Source of the DNA: Salegentibacter_A chungangensis
GTDB lineage: Bacteria; Bacteroidota; Bacteroidia; Flavobacteriales; Flavobacteriaceae
Direction of reading: 5' to 3'
Assembly (NCBI RefSeq): GCF_042678405.1
Contig: NZ_JBHTLI010000001.1
Location: forward strand, 992,001-1,056,000
Length of the DNA: 64,000 bases
Of this stretch, positions 34,424-42,582 are shown in pieces. Within the stretch, counting starts at the first letter, position 1; every line of letters starts with the position of its first letter. The notes beneath the pieces were generated by a model. It had not been told where the DNA came from. It ran no database searches and worked only from the letters and a program-made list of their open reading frames with translations. A program made the position numbers and the translations under genes.

Positions 34424-35509
34424 ATGGATAATTTAAGAAAAGGCTTTCCGGTGTTGGAACAATATACCTATTTGAATACTGCAACTTCAGGCTTGCTCCC
34501 TGAAAAAGTATGGGAATTCAGGCAGGATCACGATCTTGATTTCCTGTTACAGGCCAGCCTTCTTAAGGAAAGGCAGGGAGAGATTCTTACGGGGGTCCGG
34601 GAAACTGTCGGGAGCTTTTTTGGCTGTGCTCCAAACAGGGTGGCTCTTGTGCCTAATTTCAGTTATGGGTTTAATACCCTGCTTGAAGGGCTCGAAAAAC
34701 CTAAGAAAGCCCTGCTTTTAAAAAATGATTATCCTTCCATCAACTGGGCTGTAGAATCTCGGAATTATGATGTTTCTTATGCCGAAATTGATGAGCATCT
34801 GGAGGAAAATATCGCTGAAGCTCTTAGAAAGGAGGAACCTGATTTCTTTGCCTTTAGTATCGTACAGTATATAAACGGCATAAAACTCAATATCAATTTT
34901 CTGAAAAATCTGAAAGAAGAATTTCCGGAAGTGGTATTTGTAGCTGATGGGACCCAATACTGCGGAACAGAAGTTTTCGATTTTGACCATAGCGGGATAG
35001 ATGTTTTGATAAGCAGCACCTATAAATGGTTGAATGCCGGCTATGGGAACGGGTTTATTCTTTTTAACAAAAACGTACAGCCTAAGATCCTGACGAAAGC
35101 CATAGGCTTTAATTCGTTGCAGGGGAAATATAAGGCCCAGGAAGGGAATTTTATAGGGAAGTTCGAGCCTGGTCACCAGGACACCTTGAATTATGGAAGC
35201 CTGAAAACTGCACTGGACCTTATTAGCTCTACAGGCCTTGAAAAGGTCGAAACGCAGATCAACAGTTTAAAAGCCAGGGCAAAAGAGCAATTTATGGAAC
35301 TGGAGCTGCTGGAAGATGCCGTTGCCGCAAGAAAGGAGCATTCTTCAATTTTCAATATTAAAGGTGATGACAAATTATACAGGCACTTGCGAAGCAGAGG
35401 TATTATTACTTCGCAACGGGGAAATGGAATAAGGGTGAGTTTCCATTACTTCAATACCGAGGAAGAACTCGGGATATTGATAAAAGAGCTTAAGAAATTC
35501 AGGTCTTAA
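34424..35509 (+). CDS. Class V aminotransferase-fold PLP enzyme
   Basis: 361 residues from the ATG at MDNLRKGFPVLEQYTYLNTATSG; the longer frame to 34211 would run through the start of the divergent 2TM gene and is rejected. PLP-binding features: NFSYGFNTLLEGL, VVFVADGTQYCGT (Asp under the ring) and STYKWLNAGYGNG (Schiff-base Lys). Family activities include cysteine desulfurase, C-S lyase (EgtE), selenocysteine lyase and isopenicillin epimerase. The egtD/egtB genes begin about 600 bases further on, which makes a C-S lyase role in ergothioneine formation thinkable but unproven, since it is on the other strand. Confidence 0.82.
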   Translation: MDNLRKGFPVLEQYTYLNTATSGLLPEKVWEFRQDHDLDFLLQASLLKERQGEILTGVRETVGSFFGCAPNRVALVPNFSYGFNTLLEGLEKPKKALLLKNDYPSINWAVESRNYDVSYAEIDEHLEENIAEALRKEEPDFFAFSIVQYINGIKLNINFLKNLKEEFPEVVFVADGTQYCGTEVFDFDHSGIDVLISSTYKWLNAGYGNGFILFNKNVQPKILTKAIGFNSLQGKYKAQEGNFIGKFEPGHQDTLNYGSLKTALDLISSTGLEKVETQINSLKARAKEQFMELELLEDAVAARKEHSSIFNIKGDDKLYRHLRSRGIITSQRGNGIRVSFHYFNTEEELGILIKELKKFRS

Positions 35510-35510
35510 G

Positions 35511-36086
35511 TTATTCCACAAGTATTCTGTCTCTCTTGTTGCCGGTTGTCAGGTTGTTCAAGTGTATAAAGTACCTGCCGTCTTTTTCGAGTTTTCCTAT
35601 AACCACCTTCGAATGCCCTTTTTTCCACCTGTAACCTTTCCAGGGACTGTTGAAAATATTATCGGAATCTGTGGCCTCGAGTTCCTTGTCAAATTGAAGG
35701 CTGTGTTCCCCTAGTTTCATTTTATCCTTTTTAAAGTATATAAGGATCTCAGGAAGATCATCTGCATCCGGGCTCAAAATGATCGCTTTGTCGGTTTTAT
35801 CGATTTCGTAAGAGATCTCTCCTTCTTTTTTTAATGTTTCGGGCTTCTCTTCCTTATTAAAAGCTTCCTGAAGTTTTATCTGTTCCCGGATGCTTAGATA
35901 TTGAAAGTTGGCCTGTTCTTCTGAGCTCAGGTATTCGGCTTCCTTGTTTTGGGGATTAAGCACTATATCCTTTAAGCTGATGCTTTCCTCGTTTAAAAAA
36001 TTTTTAATGCTCCCTTCTGATTTCTGCGAGTAAATAACGGTACTGCTCAAAAAAAGCAGAAGCATTACAATAAGTAGCTTTTTCAT
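35511..36086 (-). CDS. Secreted hypothetical protein in the egt operon
   Basis: 191 residues with a signal peptide (MKKLLIVMLLLFLSSTVIYSQ). The body is highly charged, with no Cys and no known catalytic motif. A beta-rich C-terminal half (AIILSPDADDLPEILIYF, SKVVIGKLEKDGRYFIHL) may form a small barrel. Not recognised. It lies 11 bases after egtD on the same strand and is probably cotranscribed. It ends one base from the convergent aminotransferase gene. Confidence 0.7.
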   Translation of the reverse strand: MKKLLIVMLLLFLSSTVIYSQKSEGSIKNFLNEESISLKDIVLNPQNKEAEYLSSEEQANFQYLSIREQIKLQEAFNKEEKPETLKKEGEISYEIDKTDKAIILSPDADDLPEILIYFKKDKMKLGEHSLQFDKELEATDSDNIFNSPWKGYRWKKGHSKVVIGKLEKDGRYFIHLNNLTTGNKRDRILVE

Positions 36087-36097
36087 AAGTTGAGTTT

Positions 36098-37072
36098 TTA
36101 ATTTATGATCTTTCTGAAAATATAATTCTTGTAACAGTTCTCATTATCTTTAAAGCTGGTCTCTACTTCCAGTCCGGCTTCATCCGCAAGCCATTTCACT
36201 ACGCTGTCATCATATTTCTGGGAGATCTCGGTATGGATACTTTCCCAGGCCTTAAAACTAACTTTCAGATCAAGGCCTTTAATGAATACTTTTTGTGGTT
36301 TTTTGCTTACCAGGAAACTCTTGGCCGTTCCCGATTCGGGATCGTAAGTTTCCCAGTGCAGGAACTGGTCGGGATCAAAATCGGCATCTAGTTCCCGGTT
36401 GATCCTTACCAGCAGGTTTTTGTTAAAGGCTTCGGTGATCCCCGCAGGGTCATTATAGGCATCAAGGATCTTTTGCGGATGTTTTTTCTGGTCGAAACCC
36501 ATAAACAGCATATCTTCAGGGTTCATCGCCTCTCTTATATTCCTAAGGAAGTCTATTGCTTTTTCGTGAAGCAGGTTTCCGATATTGGAGCCCAGAAAAA
36601 GAATTACCTTTTTCCGGCGGTTATAATCCGAAAGTTTTTCAAGCGTCTTGAAATAGGTGCCCTGTTGTGGCTGAACCTTCACCTTTGGGAGTTCCTTCTT
36701 TAACGAAGCCTCCAGTTCTACCAGCACGCTCTGGCTGATGTCTACAGGCAGGTAATTAAAATCGTAATTCTTATCAGAAAGGTATTTAAGAATGATCTTG
36801 GTCTTTTTTCCGTCCCCGGCGCCAAGCTCAATTAGGTCAAAACCTGCTTCGGCATTAAAGGAGTCTGAAATCGCGGCGGTATGTGTCTGTAAGATGCCTA
36901 ATTCGCAATTTGTAAGGTAATATTCCGGCATCTCCATTATTTGCTGGAACAGTTTGTCTCCTTTTTCGTCGTAGATATATTTTGAAAGCAGGTACTTCGG
37001 AAAAGCGCTTAGCCCTTTATAAACATCCTCCTTAAAAGGAGAATCAAAATGTAAATTCGGTGTTTTTTTCAT
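36098..37072 (-). CDS. egtD: L-histidine N-alpha-methyltransferase
   Basis: 324 residues. The SAM site is FDLIELGAGDGKKTKIILKYL; other family blocks are GDKLFQQIMEMPEYYLTNCE, FLGSNIGNLLHEKAIDFL and LMGFDQKKHPQKILDAYND. EgtD adds three methyl groups to histidine, giving hercynine, the first step of ergothioneine synthesis in the cytoplasm. It follows egtB after 12 bases in one operon. Length and motifs are normal. Confidence 0.92.
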   Translation of the reverse strand: MKKTPNLHFDSPFKEDVYKGLSAFPKYLLSKYIYDEKGDKLFQQIMEMPEYYLTNCELGILQTHTAAISDSFNAEAGFDLIELGAGDGKKTKIILKYLSDKNYDFNYLPVDISQSVLVELEASLKKELPKVKVQPQQGTYFKTLEKLSDYNRRKKVILFLGSNIGNLLHEKAIDFLRNIREAMNPEDMLFMGFDQKKHPQKILDAYNDPAGITEAFNKNLLVRINRELDADFDPDQFLHWETYDPESGTAKSFLVSKKPQKVFIKGLDLKVSFKAWESIHTEISQKYDDSVVKWLADEAGLEVETSFKDNENCYKNYIFRKIIN

Positions 37073-37084
37073 GTAATCTGTTGA

Positions 37085-38248
37085 TTATTTTGCAAGTCGG
37101 AGACCTGTAAATTGCCATCGCAGGTTCGGATGGAAAAAATTCCTGTAAGTAGGACGTGTATGATTCCTGGAAGTGGCTACCGAACCGCCTCGCAGCACTT
37201 TCTGGTTAACCATAAACTTTCCGTTGTATTCACCAAGGGCACCTTCAGCGGTTTTAAACCCTGGGTAGGGGGAGTAAGCGCTTTCGGTCCATTCCCATCG
37301 GGAACCCCATTTAAAATAATTTTGCGCCGCTTCCCATTCAAATTCGGTAGGAAGGCGCATCCCTTTCCATTGGGCGTAGGCAAAAGCTTCATAGTAAGAA
37401 ATATGACTTAAAGGCGCATCGGGCACGAGCTCTTCGAGTCCGTTCAGGGTGTATTGATTCCAGCTTCCGTTTATATTATGCCAGTAGGATGGAGATTTAA
37501 TTTTATTCTCATTTATCCAATCCCAGCCTTCGGCGTGCCAGAGCAGAACATCTTCATACCCGCCGGCTTCCATAAACTCTATATATTCACGATTGGTAAC
37601 CAGTTTGTTCGAGATCTGGTATTCGTTAAGGTATCTTTTATGTTTGCCCAGCTCGTTGTCATAACAGAAATCATCAGATTTATGACCGAATTCATAAACT
37701 CCTTCTGCGATATTTATCCATTCTCTTTTGAAGTCCTGGATAGGGTTTTCTCTGAACTGGTCATTATATTCTGGAAAGAGCGGATTATTTCCGAGGATAT
37801 ACTTGATGTCTGTGAGCAGGAGCTCCTGGTGCTGTTTTTCGTGATGGCAGCCAATTTCTATGATGCCCAGAAGCTTTTCTGAAAGTTCCTCTTCCTTCAG
37901 CACCTTATCCATCGCTTTGGTAACATAGGTGCGGTAATCATAGACCCAGGCCACGGTTGGGCGGGAGAGGTTACCCCTGTTGGTACGTACAACTTTATCG
38001 CCTACGCTCTCATAATAGCTATTGAAGACATAAGCTGAATTTTTATCGAAAAGCCGGTAATTTTCCTGGTGATCCTTAAGTACGAACTCCTCAAAGAACC
38101 AGGTGGTATGACCAAGATGCCATTTAGGAGGAGAAATATCTACTATGGGTTGTACCACATAGTCTTCGGTTTCCAGAAAGGAGCAAATTCTTTCCGATTT
38201 TGCCCGGGTTTCATTAAAAAACTCTAATAGTTCCTGTTGTGACATCAT
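37085..38248 (-). CDS. egtB: Ergothioneine biosynthesis sulfoxide synthase EgtB
   Basis: 387 residues: an N-terminal DinB-like four-helix domain with KWHLGHTTWFFEEF and GCHHEKQHQELL (His ligands of the non-haem iron), then a formylglycine-generating-enzyme/sulfatase-modifying fold (YEFGHKSDDFCYDNELGKH, LPTEFEWEAAQ, VLRGGSVATSRNHTRPTYRNFF). It joins hercynine to cysteine or gamma-glutamylcysteine and oxidises the sulfur. No egtA or egtC is present, so cysteine itself may be the donor. Two adjacent ATG codons exist; the first abuts the U-run of a terminator. Confidence 0.92.
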   Translation of the reverse strand: MMSQQELLEFFNETRAKSERICSFLETEDYVVQPIVDISPPKWHLGHTTWFFEEFVLKDHQENYRLFDKNSAYVFNSYYESVGDKVVRTNRGNLSRPTVAWVYDYRTYVTKAMDKVLKEEELSEKLLGIIEIGCHHEKQHQELLLTDIKYILGNNPLFPEYNDQFRENPIQDFKREWINIAEGVYEFGHKSDDFCYDNELGKHKRYLNEYQISNKLVTNREYIEFMEAGGYEDVLLWHAEGWDWINENKIKSPSYWHNINGSWNQYTLNGLEELVPDAPLSHISYYEAFAYAQWKGMRLPTEFEWEAAQNYFKWGSRWEWTESAYSPYPGFKTAEGALGEYNGKFMVNQKVLRGGSVATSRNHTRPTYRNFFHPNLRWQFTGLRLAK

Positions 38249-38280
38249 AAAAAAGAGAGATACTTTTTAGGGTATCTCTC
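38249..38280 (-). terminator. Terminator hairpin abutting the egtB start
   Basis: GAGAGATAC/GTATCTCTC (38255-38263, 38272-38280) followed on the minus strand by six U that run straight into the egtB ATG. It ends the TonB-C-only gene transcript, and any transcript reading into egtB must cross it. Confidence 0.75.
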
Positions 38281-38352
38281 AAATTTACGATTTTTTGTCA
38301 ATGCTCCTTCTTCAAAGGAGTTAAGGCGAAGTTAAAGTATAAAATGCCTGGT

Positions 38353-38763
38353 CTAGAGGGTGAGCGGGATGGTGTATTTAATAACGGTGGCTTTTCCGCC
38401 CCGGGTTCCCGGCGTCATTTGCGGGATGGCGTCTATCATTCTTCGCGCAGCTTCATTTACCATCTCTTTATCGCCTTTTATGGAAAGGATCTCTACATTT
38501 CCCTTTTCATTTACCTGAAGGGAAATCGTCGATTTTCCGCGTACTAATTCCCCTGCTTCATTTCTGGGATATTTATAATGCTCCCGAACGTGTTTCATAA
38601 GCTGTTTGTTGAAACAGGCTTTTTTGTCGTCCTGCGCTTCGCAGCCCGGCCATACCGGTGCTTTTTCCCTAACAGTTACTGTGTTGCCTTTTACATCAAC
38701 ATCGTCCTGGGCAAAACCCAGACTTGTAACCAGCAGGCAGGCAATAATTAATAAATTTTTCAT
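38353..38763 (-). CDS. Periplasmic TonB C-terminal-domain-only protein
   Basis: 136 residues with a cleavable signal peptide (ending SLGFAQ). The mature part is a TonB-C-like domain: APVWPGCEAQDDKKACFNKQL, YKYPRNEAGELVRGKSTISLQVNEKGNVEI and a final IPLTL strand, with the two Cys common in Bacteroidota TonB proteins. It has neither the N-terminal membrane anchor nor the Pro-rich linker needed to span from ExbBD to a receptor. It could bind receptors without energising them. A paralogue lies 21 bases upstream. Confidence 0.8.
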   Translation of the reverse strand: MKNLLIIACLLVTSLGFAQDDVDVKGNTVTVREKAPVWPGCEAQDDKKACFNKQLMKHVREHYKYPRNEAGELVRGKSTISLQVNEKGNVEILSIKGDKEMVNEAARRMIDAIPQMTPGTRGGKATVIKYTIPLTL

Positions 38764-38784
38764 AGGTGTTTTTTTTATACTATT

Positions 38785-39162
38785 CTAGAAGTTGAAAGGT
38801 ACGGTAAATTCCCTCGCGTCAACTTCACCGTTTAGAGTTCCCGGCTTCATTTTTGGGATTTCAAGGATCATTGCTTTGGCTGCTTCATTTACTGCAGGTT
38901 CAGATCCTTCAACAGATTTTACGGCAACTTCTCCATTTTCATCGATCTCGAAAGTAATGGTCACTTTTCCGCGAACATACTCTCCCTTATCATTCTTTGG
39001 GTATTCGTAATTGGCTCTCACGTGTTGTGAAAGTTTTTGGTTAAAACATGCCTTCACATCATCACTGCCTTCACAACCCGGCCAAACCGGTGAGGTTTGC
39101 TGTGCCTGGGCTACGCCAAGACCTCCTACTAACATACATGCAATAACTACTAACTTTTTCAT
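38785..39162 (-). CDS. Second periplasmic TonB C-terminal-domain-only protein
   Basis: 125 residues with a signal peptide ending in GVAQA. It has the same plan as its neighbour: SPVWPGCEGSDDVKACFNQKL, YEYPKNDKGEYVRGKVTITFEIDENGEV and a final PFNF. The pair clearly arose by tandem duplication and has since diverged. As in the neighbour there is no membrane helix besides the signal. It is 29 bases after thyA on the same strand and may be read with it. Confidence 0.8.
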   Translation of the reverse strand: MKKLVVIACMLVGGLGVAQAQQTSPVWPGCEGSDDVKACFNQKLSQHVRANYEYPKNDKGEYVRGKVTITFEIDENGEVAVKSVEGSEPAVNEAAKAMILEIPKMKPGTLNGEVDAREFTVPFNF

Positions 39163-39191
39163 AATTCTTTGAAATTTTAAATTAATAAATA

Positions 39192-40016
39192 CTAAACGGC
39201 AACCGGAGCTTTTATGCCCGGATGCGGGTTATAATTCTCTAATTTAAAATCTTCAAACGTAAATCCAAAAATATCTTTTACTTCAGGGTTTAGCTTCATA
39301 GTAGGCAGATTCCTTGGCTCTCTTGAAAGCTGAAGTTCTACCTGTTCCATATGGTTGCTGTAAATATGGGCGTCTCCAAAAGTATGTATGAAATCTCCGG
39401 CTTCATAACCGCAAACCTGGGCCATCATCATCGTAAGCAGGGCATAGGAAGCGATATTGAAGGGGACACCTAAAAAGATATCGGCACTGCGCTGGTATAG
39501 CTGGCAGGAAAGCCTGCCATTGGCCACGTAAAACTGGAAGAAGGCGTGGCAGGGCGGGAGGGCAGCTTTTCCGTTAGTCACATTTTCTGAAAAAGATTTT
39601 GAGGTATCGGGTAACACCGAAGGGTTCCAGGCTGAAACCAGCATTCTTCGGCTGTTCGGGTTCTTTTTTAAGGTCTCCACGATCTCTGCGATCTGGTCTA
39701 TATCTTCACTATTCCAGTTACGCCACTGGTGCCCGTAAACAGGACCTAAGTCTCCGTTTTCATCGGCCCACTCGTTCCAGATTCGAACCCCGTTCTCCTT
39801 TAGGTATTTAATGTTGGTATCTCCTTTCAGGAACCAAAGCAGTTCGTGGATGATCGATTTCAGGTGAAGTTTTTTCGTGGTGACCATAGGGAAGCCCTCG
39901 CTAAGATCAAAGCGCATCTGGTACCCGAAAACACTCTTTGTTCCGGTGCCAGTGCGGTCTCCTTTTTCTGCTCCGTGCTCCAGCACGTGTTTAAGTAAAT
40001 CGTGATATTGCTTCAT
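39192..40016 (-). CDS. thyA: Thymidylate synthase
   Basis: 274 residues, normal size. The catalytic Cys is in LPPCHAFFQFYV. RTGTGTKSVFGYQMRFDL binds phosphate, QRSADIFLGVPFNIASYALLTMM holds the dUMP site and HIYSNHMEQVELQLSREPR follows. It makes dTMP from dUMP and methylene-tetrahydrofolate, producing dihydrofolate for FolA (33432-33914). The neighbouring nucleoside transporter and the deoxynucleoside kinase further right belong to the same nucleotide-supply theme. Confidence 0.97.
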   Translation of the reverse strand: MKQYHDLLKHVLEHGAEKGDRTGTGTKSVFGYQMRFDLSEGFPMVTTKKLHLKSIIHELLWFLKGDTNIKYLKENGVRIWNEWADENGDLGPVYGHQWRNWNSEDIDQIAEIVETLKKNPNSRRMLVSAWNPSVLPDTSKSFSENVTNGKAALPPCHAFFQFYVANGRLSCQLYQRSADIFLGVPFNIASYALLTMMMAQVCGYEAGDFIHTFGDAHIYSNHMEQVELQLSREPRNLPTMKLNPEVKDIFGFTFEDFKLENYNPHPGIKAPVAV

Positions 40017-40154
40017 AATCTCTTCTGCTTTTAACTCTGTAAAATAGTGAAACTGAAGCTAAAATATGGAAATGAAGCATAGAATAAAACCGGAAGTTCC
40101 CCGGAGTTATCAATTAGTTATTAACGCGGTGTCTTAAGCCTGGTTATGGAACGC

Positions 40155-41864
40155 CTAGCCAATGATCATTCCGGCAATGGTAGCCGAAAGCAGGGAAGCA
40201 AGTGTTCCCCCGATCAGGGCTTTCATCCCGAATTCTGACAGGGTTTTTCGCTGGCCGGGAGCAAGAGAGCCTATTCCTCCAATCTGGATCCCGATAGAAG
40301 CGAAATTGGCAAATCCGCACAGCATATAAGTTGCCATAATCACCGATTTCTGATAGGTAAGACTTAACGGGTTTGCAGGATTCTTAAGGTCGGCAAGTTG
40401 TACATACCCGACAAATTCACTCGCTGCAAGCTTAATACCCAAGAGTTGTCCCATTAACATCATATCTTCTTTGGCAACACCAATAAGCCACATAAGAGGC
40501 GCGAAGATCAAACCAAGAATAGATTCCAGGGAGAACTTAGAGTAAGGCGTGTATTCCGCCATTAGCATATTAAGATGGGTGAAGCCTCCAATTTTACCCA
40601 GGATAAAATTGATCATTGCGATAAAGGCGATAAATACCAATAACATTGCCGCAACATTGGCAGCCAGTTTCAGGCCTTCGGTAGTACCATTAGCAATGGC
40701 GTCAAGAATATTTGAACCTATTTTTTCTGAAGAAACCTCCAGATTGGTGTTAATCTTTTCGGTTTGAGGGTAGAGGATCTTGGAGATCACAATGGCTCCA
40801 GGAGCAGCCATTACCGATGCTGCCAGAAGGTGTTTTGCGAACTGAAGCCTCATCGCAGGATCATCACCTCCAAGGAAGCCTATGTAGGCCGCAAGAACTC
40901 CGCCGGCAACGGTGGCCATCCCGCCAATCATTACCAGGAGTATTTCAGAGCGGGTCATTCGCTCCAGGTAAGCTTTTATCATTAGGGGGGCTTCTGTCTG
41001 TCCAAGGAAAATATTTCCTGCAACACTCAGACTCTCGGCTCCTGATATTTTTAAGAGTTTTGTGAGGATCCAGGCCATTCCTTTTACGATGATCTGGATC
41101 ACCCCTAGATAGAAAAGTACCGAGGTTAAGGCGGAAAAGAATATGATGGTAGGAAGCACCTGGAATAAAAATATGAAGCCAAAAGTGTCGACATTCATCA
41201 TTCCTCCCAGCAGAAATTCACTTCCTGCCGCGGTAAAGTCCAGAATTCGGACAAATATGTTTCCTACAAATTCAAAGATTTTCTGAACAATTGTGATCTT
41301 TAGTACTCCCACTGCCAGAAGCAATTGGGCGGCAAGACCAATACCCACTGTTTTCCAGTTTATTCCCCTACGGTTACTGCTAAATAAAAAGCCTATAAAT
41401 AAAAGAGCAAGCATTCCAAGGGCACCGCGCAAGACACTGCTTGTGGAAATTCCCTGGTTTGGGATCATTTCTTTAGCCACCGGGGCGGGCACTGCTTCGG
41501 TTACTTTTTGATCTGCCTGTACGAAACTGTATTTGGTCTCTCCTTCAGAAACCACCATCGAAGAATCGGTCAGTTCAGCGATCCTGTAATTTCTAATGGT
41601 GTCCTTTGGTGTTTGGTAAAAAAACACCAGCAAATTGTTTTGGTAAAGATAGTCTCCGGAAGCTGAAGCTTCCTTTGCACCTTCAGGAGTTATACTGAAA
41701 CGTCCGTCGGAGAGCTCCAGGCTTTGGTCTGCTGAAAAGGCAGGTTGAGAGGTTTGAGTTGTGTCGTTGGAGTTTTCAAATCGCCAGTTCTTGGAGATGC
41801 TTTGTGAAAACGTAGTTGAAATGCCAAAAAGAACTAATAGCAGGCAGCACCAGGTTCTGTTCAT
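40155..41864 (-). CDS. nupC: Concentrative nucleoside transporter (CNT/NupC) with an N-terminal extracytoplasmic domain
   Basis: 569 residues, longer than the roughly 400 of plain NupC. The first 20 are a signal peptide-like segment (LLLVLFGISTTFSQ). Residues about 22-120 form a beta-rich domain (FSADQSLELSDGRFSIT, YLYQNNLLVFFYQ) resembling a lipocalin-type barrel. From about 140 onward is the CNT core, including GNIFLGQTEAPLMIKAYLERM (nucleoside-binding loop) and YMLCGFANFASIGIQIGGIG. It imports nucleosides with H+ or Na+. It follows the BFN gene by six bases. The extra domain is discussed as a finding. Confidence 0.88.
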   Translation of the reverse strand: MNRTWCCLLLVLFGISTTFSQSISKNWRFENSNDTTQTSQPAFSADQSLELSDGRFSITPEGAKEASASGDYLYQNNLLVFFYQTPKDTIRNYRIAELTDSSMVVSEGETKYSFVQADQKVTEAVPAPVAKEMIPNQGISTSSVLRGALGMLALLFIGFLFSSNRRGINWKTVGIGLAAQLLLAVGVLKITIVQKIFEFVGNIFVRILDFTAAGSEFLLGGMMNVDTFGFIFLFQVLPTIIFFSALTSVLFYLGVIQIIVKGMAWILTKLLKISGAESLSVAGNIFLGQTEAPLMIKAYLERMTRSEILLVMIGGMATVAGGVLAAYIGFLGGDDPAMRLQFAKHLLAASVMAAPGAIVISKILYPQTEKINTNLEVSSEKIGSNILDAIANGTTEGLKLAANVAAMLLVFIAFIAMINFILGKIGGFTHLNMLMAEYTPYSKFSLESILGLIFAPLMWLIGVAKEDMMLMGQLLGIKLAASEFVGYVQLADLKNPANPLSLTYQKSVIMATYMLCGFANFASIGIQIGGIGSLAPGQRKTLSEFGMKALIGGTLASLLSATIAGMIIG

Positions 41865-41870
41865 AGAGGA

Positions 41871-42494
41871 TTATTTTCGTTTGGAGATCTCATCCCTTAT
41901 ACGGGCAGCCTTTTCATAATCTTCATTATTAACGGCTTGTGAAAGAAGGCTTTTAAGTTCGTCCAAAGATAATTTTTTATAATCTGTATCGTCAGATTTG
42001 ATATTAATATCGTCCGGAAGTAATTCGTCTGAGATTATTTCTTCTTCATTTTCTTCCTGTTCCTTTTTGCGTGGTTCCTCACCTTTAAGGTAAATACCGG
42101 CTTTATCAAGGATGTTTTTATAGGTGAAAATAGGCGCATCAAACCTTAATGCCAATGCAATGGCATCACTTGTTCTGGCATCGATGATCTCTTCGATCTT
42201 ATCTCGTTCGCAAATAAGGCTGGAATAGAAAACTCCGTCCACGAGTTTATGAATGATTACCTGCTTGACAACGATGTCAAAGCGATCGGCGAAATTCTTG
42301 AAAAGGTCGTGGGTTAAGGGTCTTGGAGGTTTTATCTCCTTTTCCAGGGCTATGGCGATAGACTGTGCTTCAAAAGCTCCGATTACGATAGGGAGTTTCC
42401 TTTCCCCGTCTACCTCGCTTAAAATTAATGCGTAAGCACCGTTTTGGGTTTGACTGTAAGAGATTCCTTTAATGTTAAGGCGCACTAAACTCAT
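41871..42494 (-). CDS. Bifunctional nuclease (BFN/DUF151) domain with C-terminal UVR motif
   Basis: 207 residues. Residues 1-140 are the BFN domain: LILSEVDGERKLPIVIGAFEAQSIAIALE, RPLTHDLF and IDARTSDAIALALRFDAPIF. An acidic linker (KKEQEENEEEIISDELLPDD) precedes a UVR motif (LSQAVNNEDYEKAARIRDEI) like that of UvrB/ClpC adaptors. BFN proteins of this kind may cut DNA/RNA or act as adaptors; activity is not certain. It is translated just before the nucleoside transporter. Confidence 0.88.
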   Translation of the reverse strand: MSLVRLNIKGISYSQTQNGAYALILSEVDGERKLPIVIGAFEAQSIAIALEKEIKPPRPLTHDLFKNFADRFDIVVKQVIIHKLVDGVFYSSLICERDKIEEIIDARTSDAIALALRFDAPIFTYKNILDKAGIYLKGEEPRKKEQEENEEEIISDELLPDDINIKSDDTDYKKLSLDELKSLLSQAVNNEDYEKAARIRDEISKRK

Positions 42495-42510
42495 ATAGCA
42501 GTAAAAATTA

Positions 42511-42556
42511 AAAAAGGCTGTCTAAATAAGGACATTTTCACCAGATTTAGACAGCC
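42511..42556 (-). terminator. Terminator after etfA
   Basis: GGCTGTCTAAAT (42516-42527) pairs with ATTTAGACAGCC (42545-42556), a 12-bp perfect stem with a 17-base loop, and gives five U on the minus strand. It separates etfBA from the BFN-nupC operon. Confidence 0.8.
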
Positions 42557-42582
42557 CTTTTAAGGGGTGCAAGTTATGAAAA

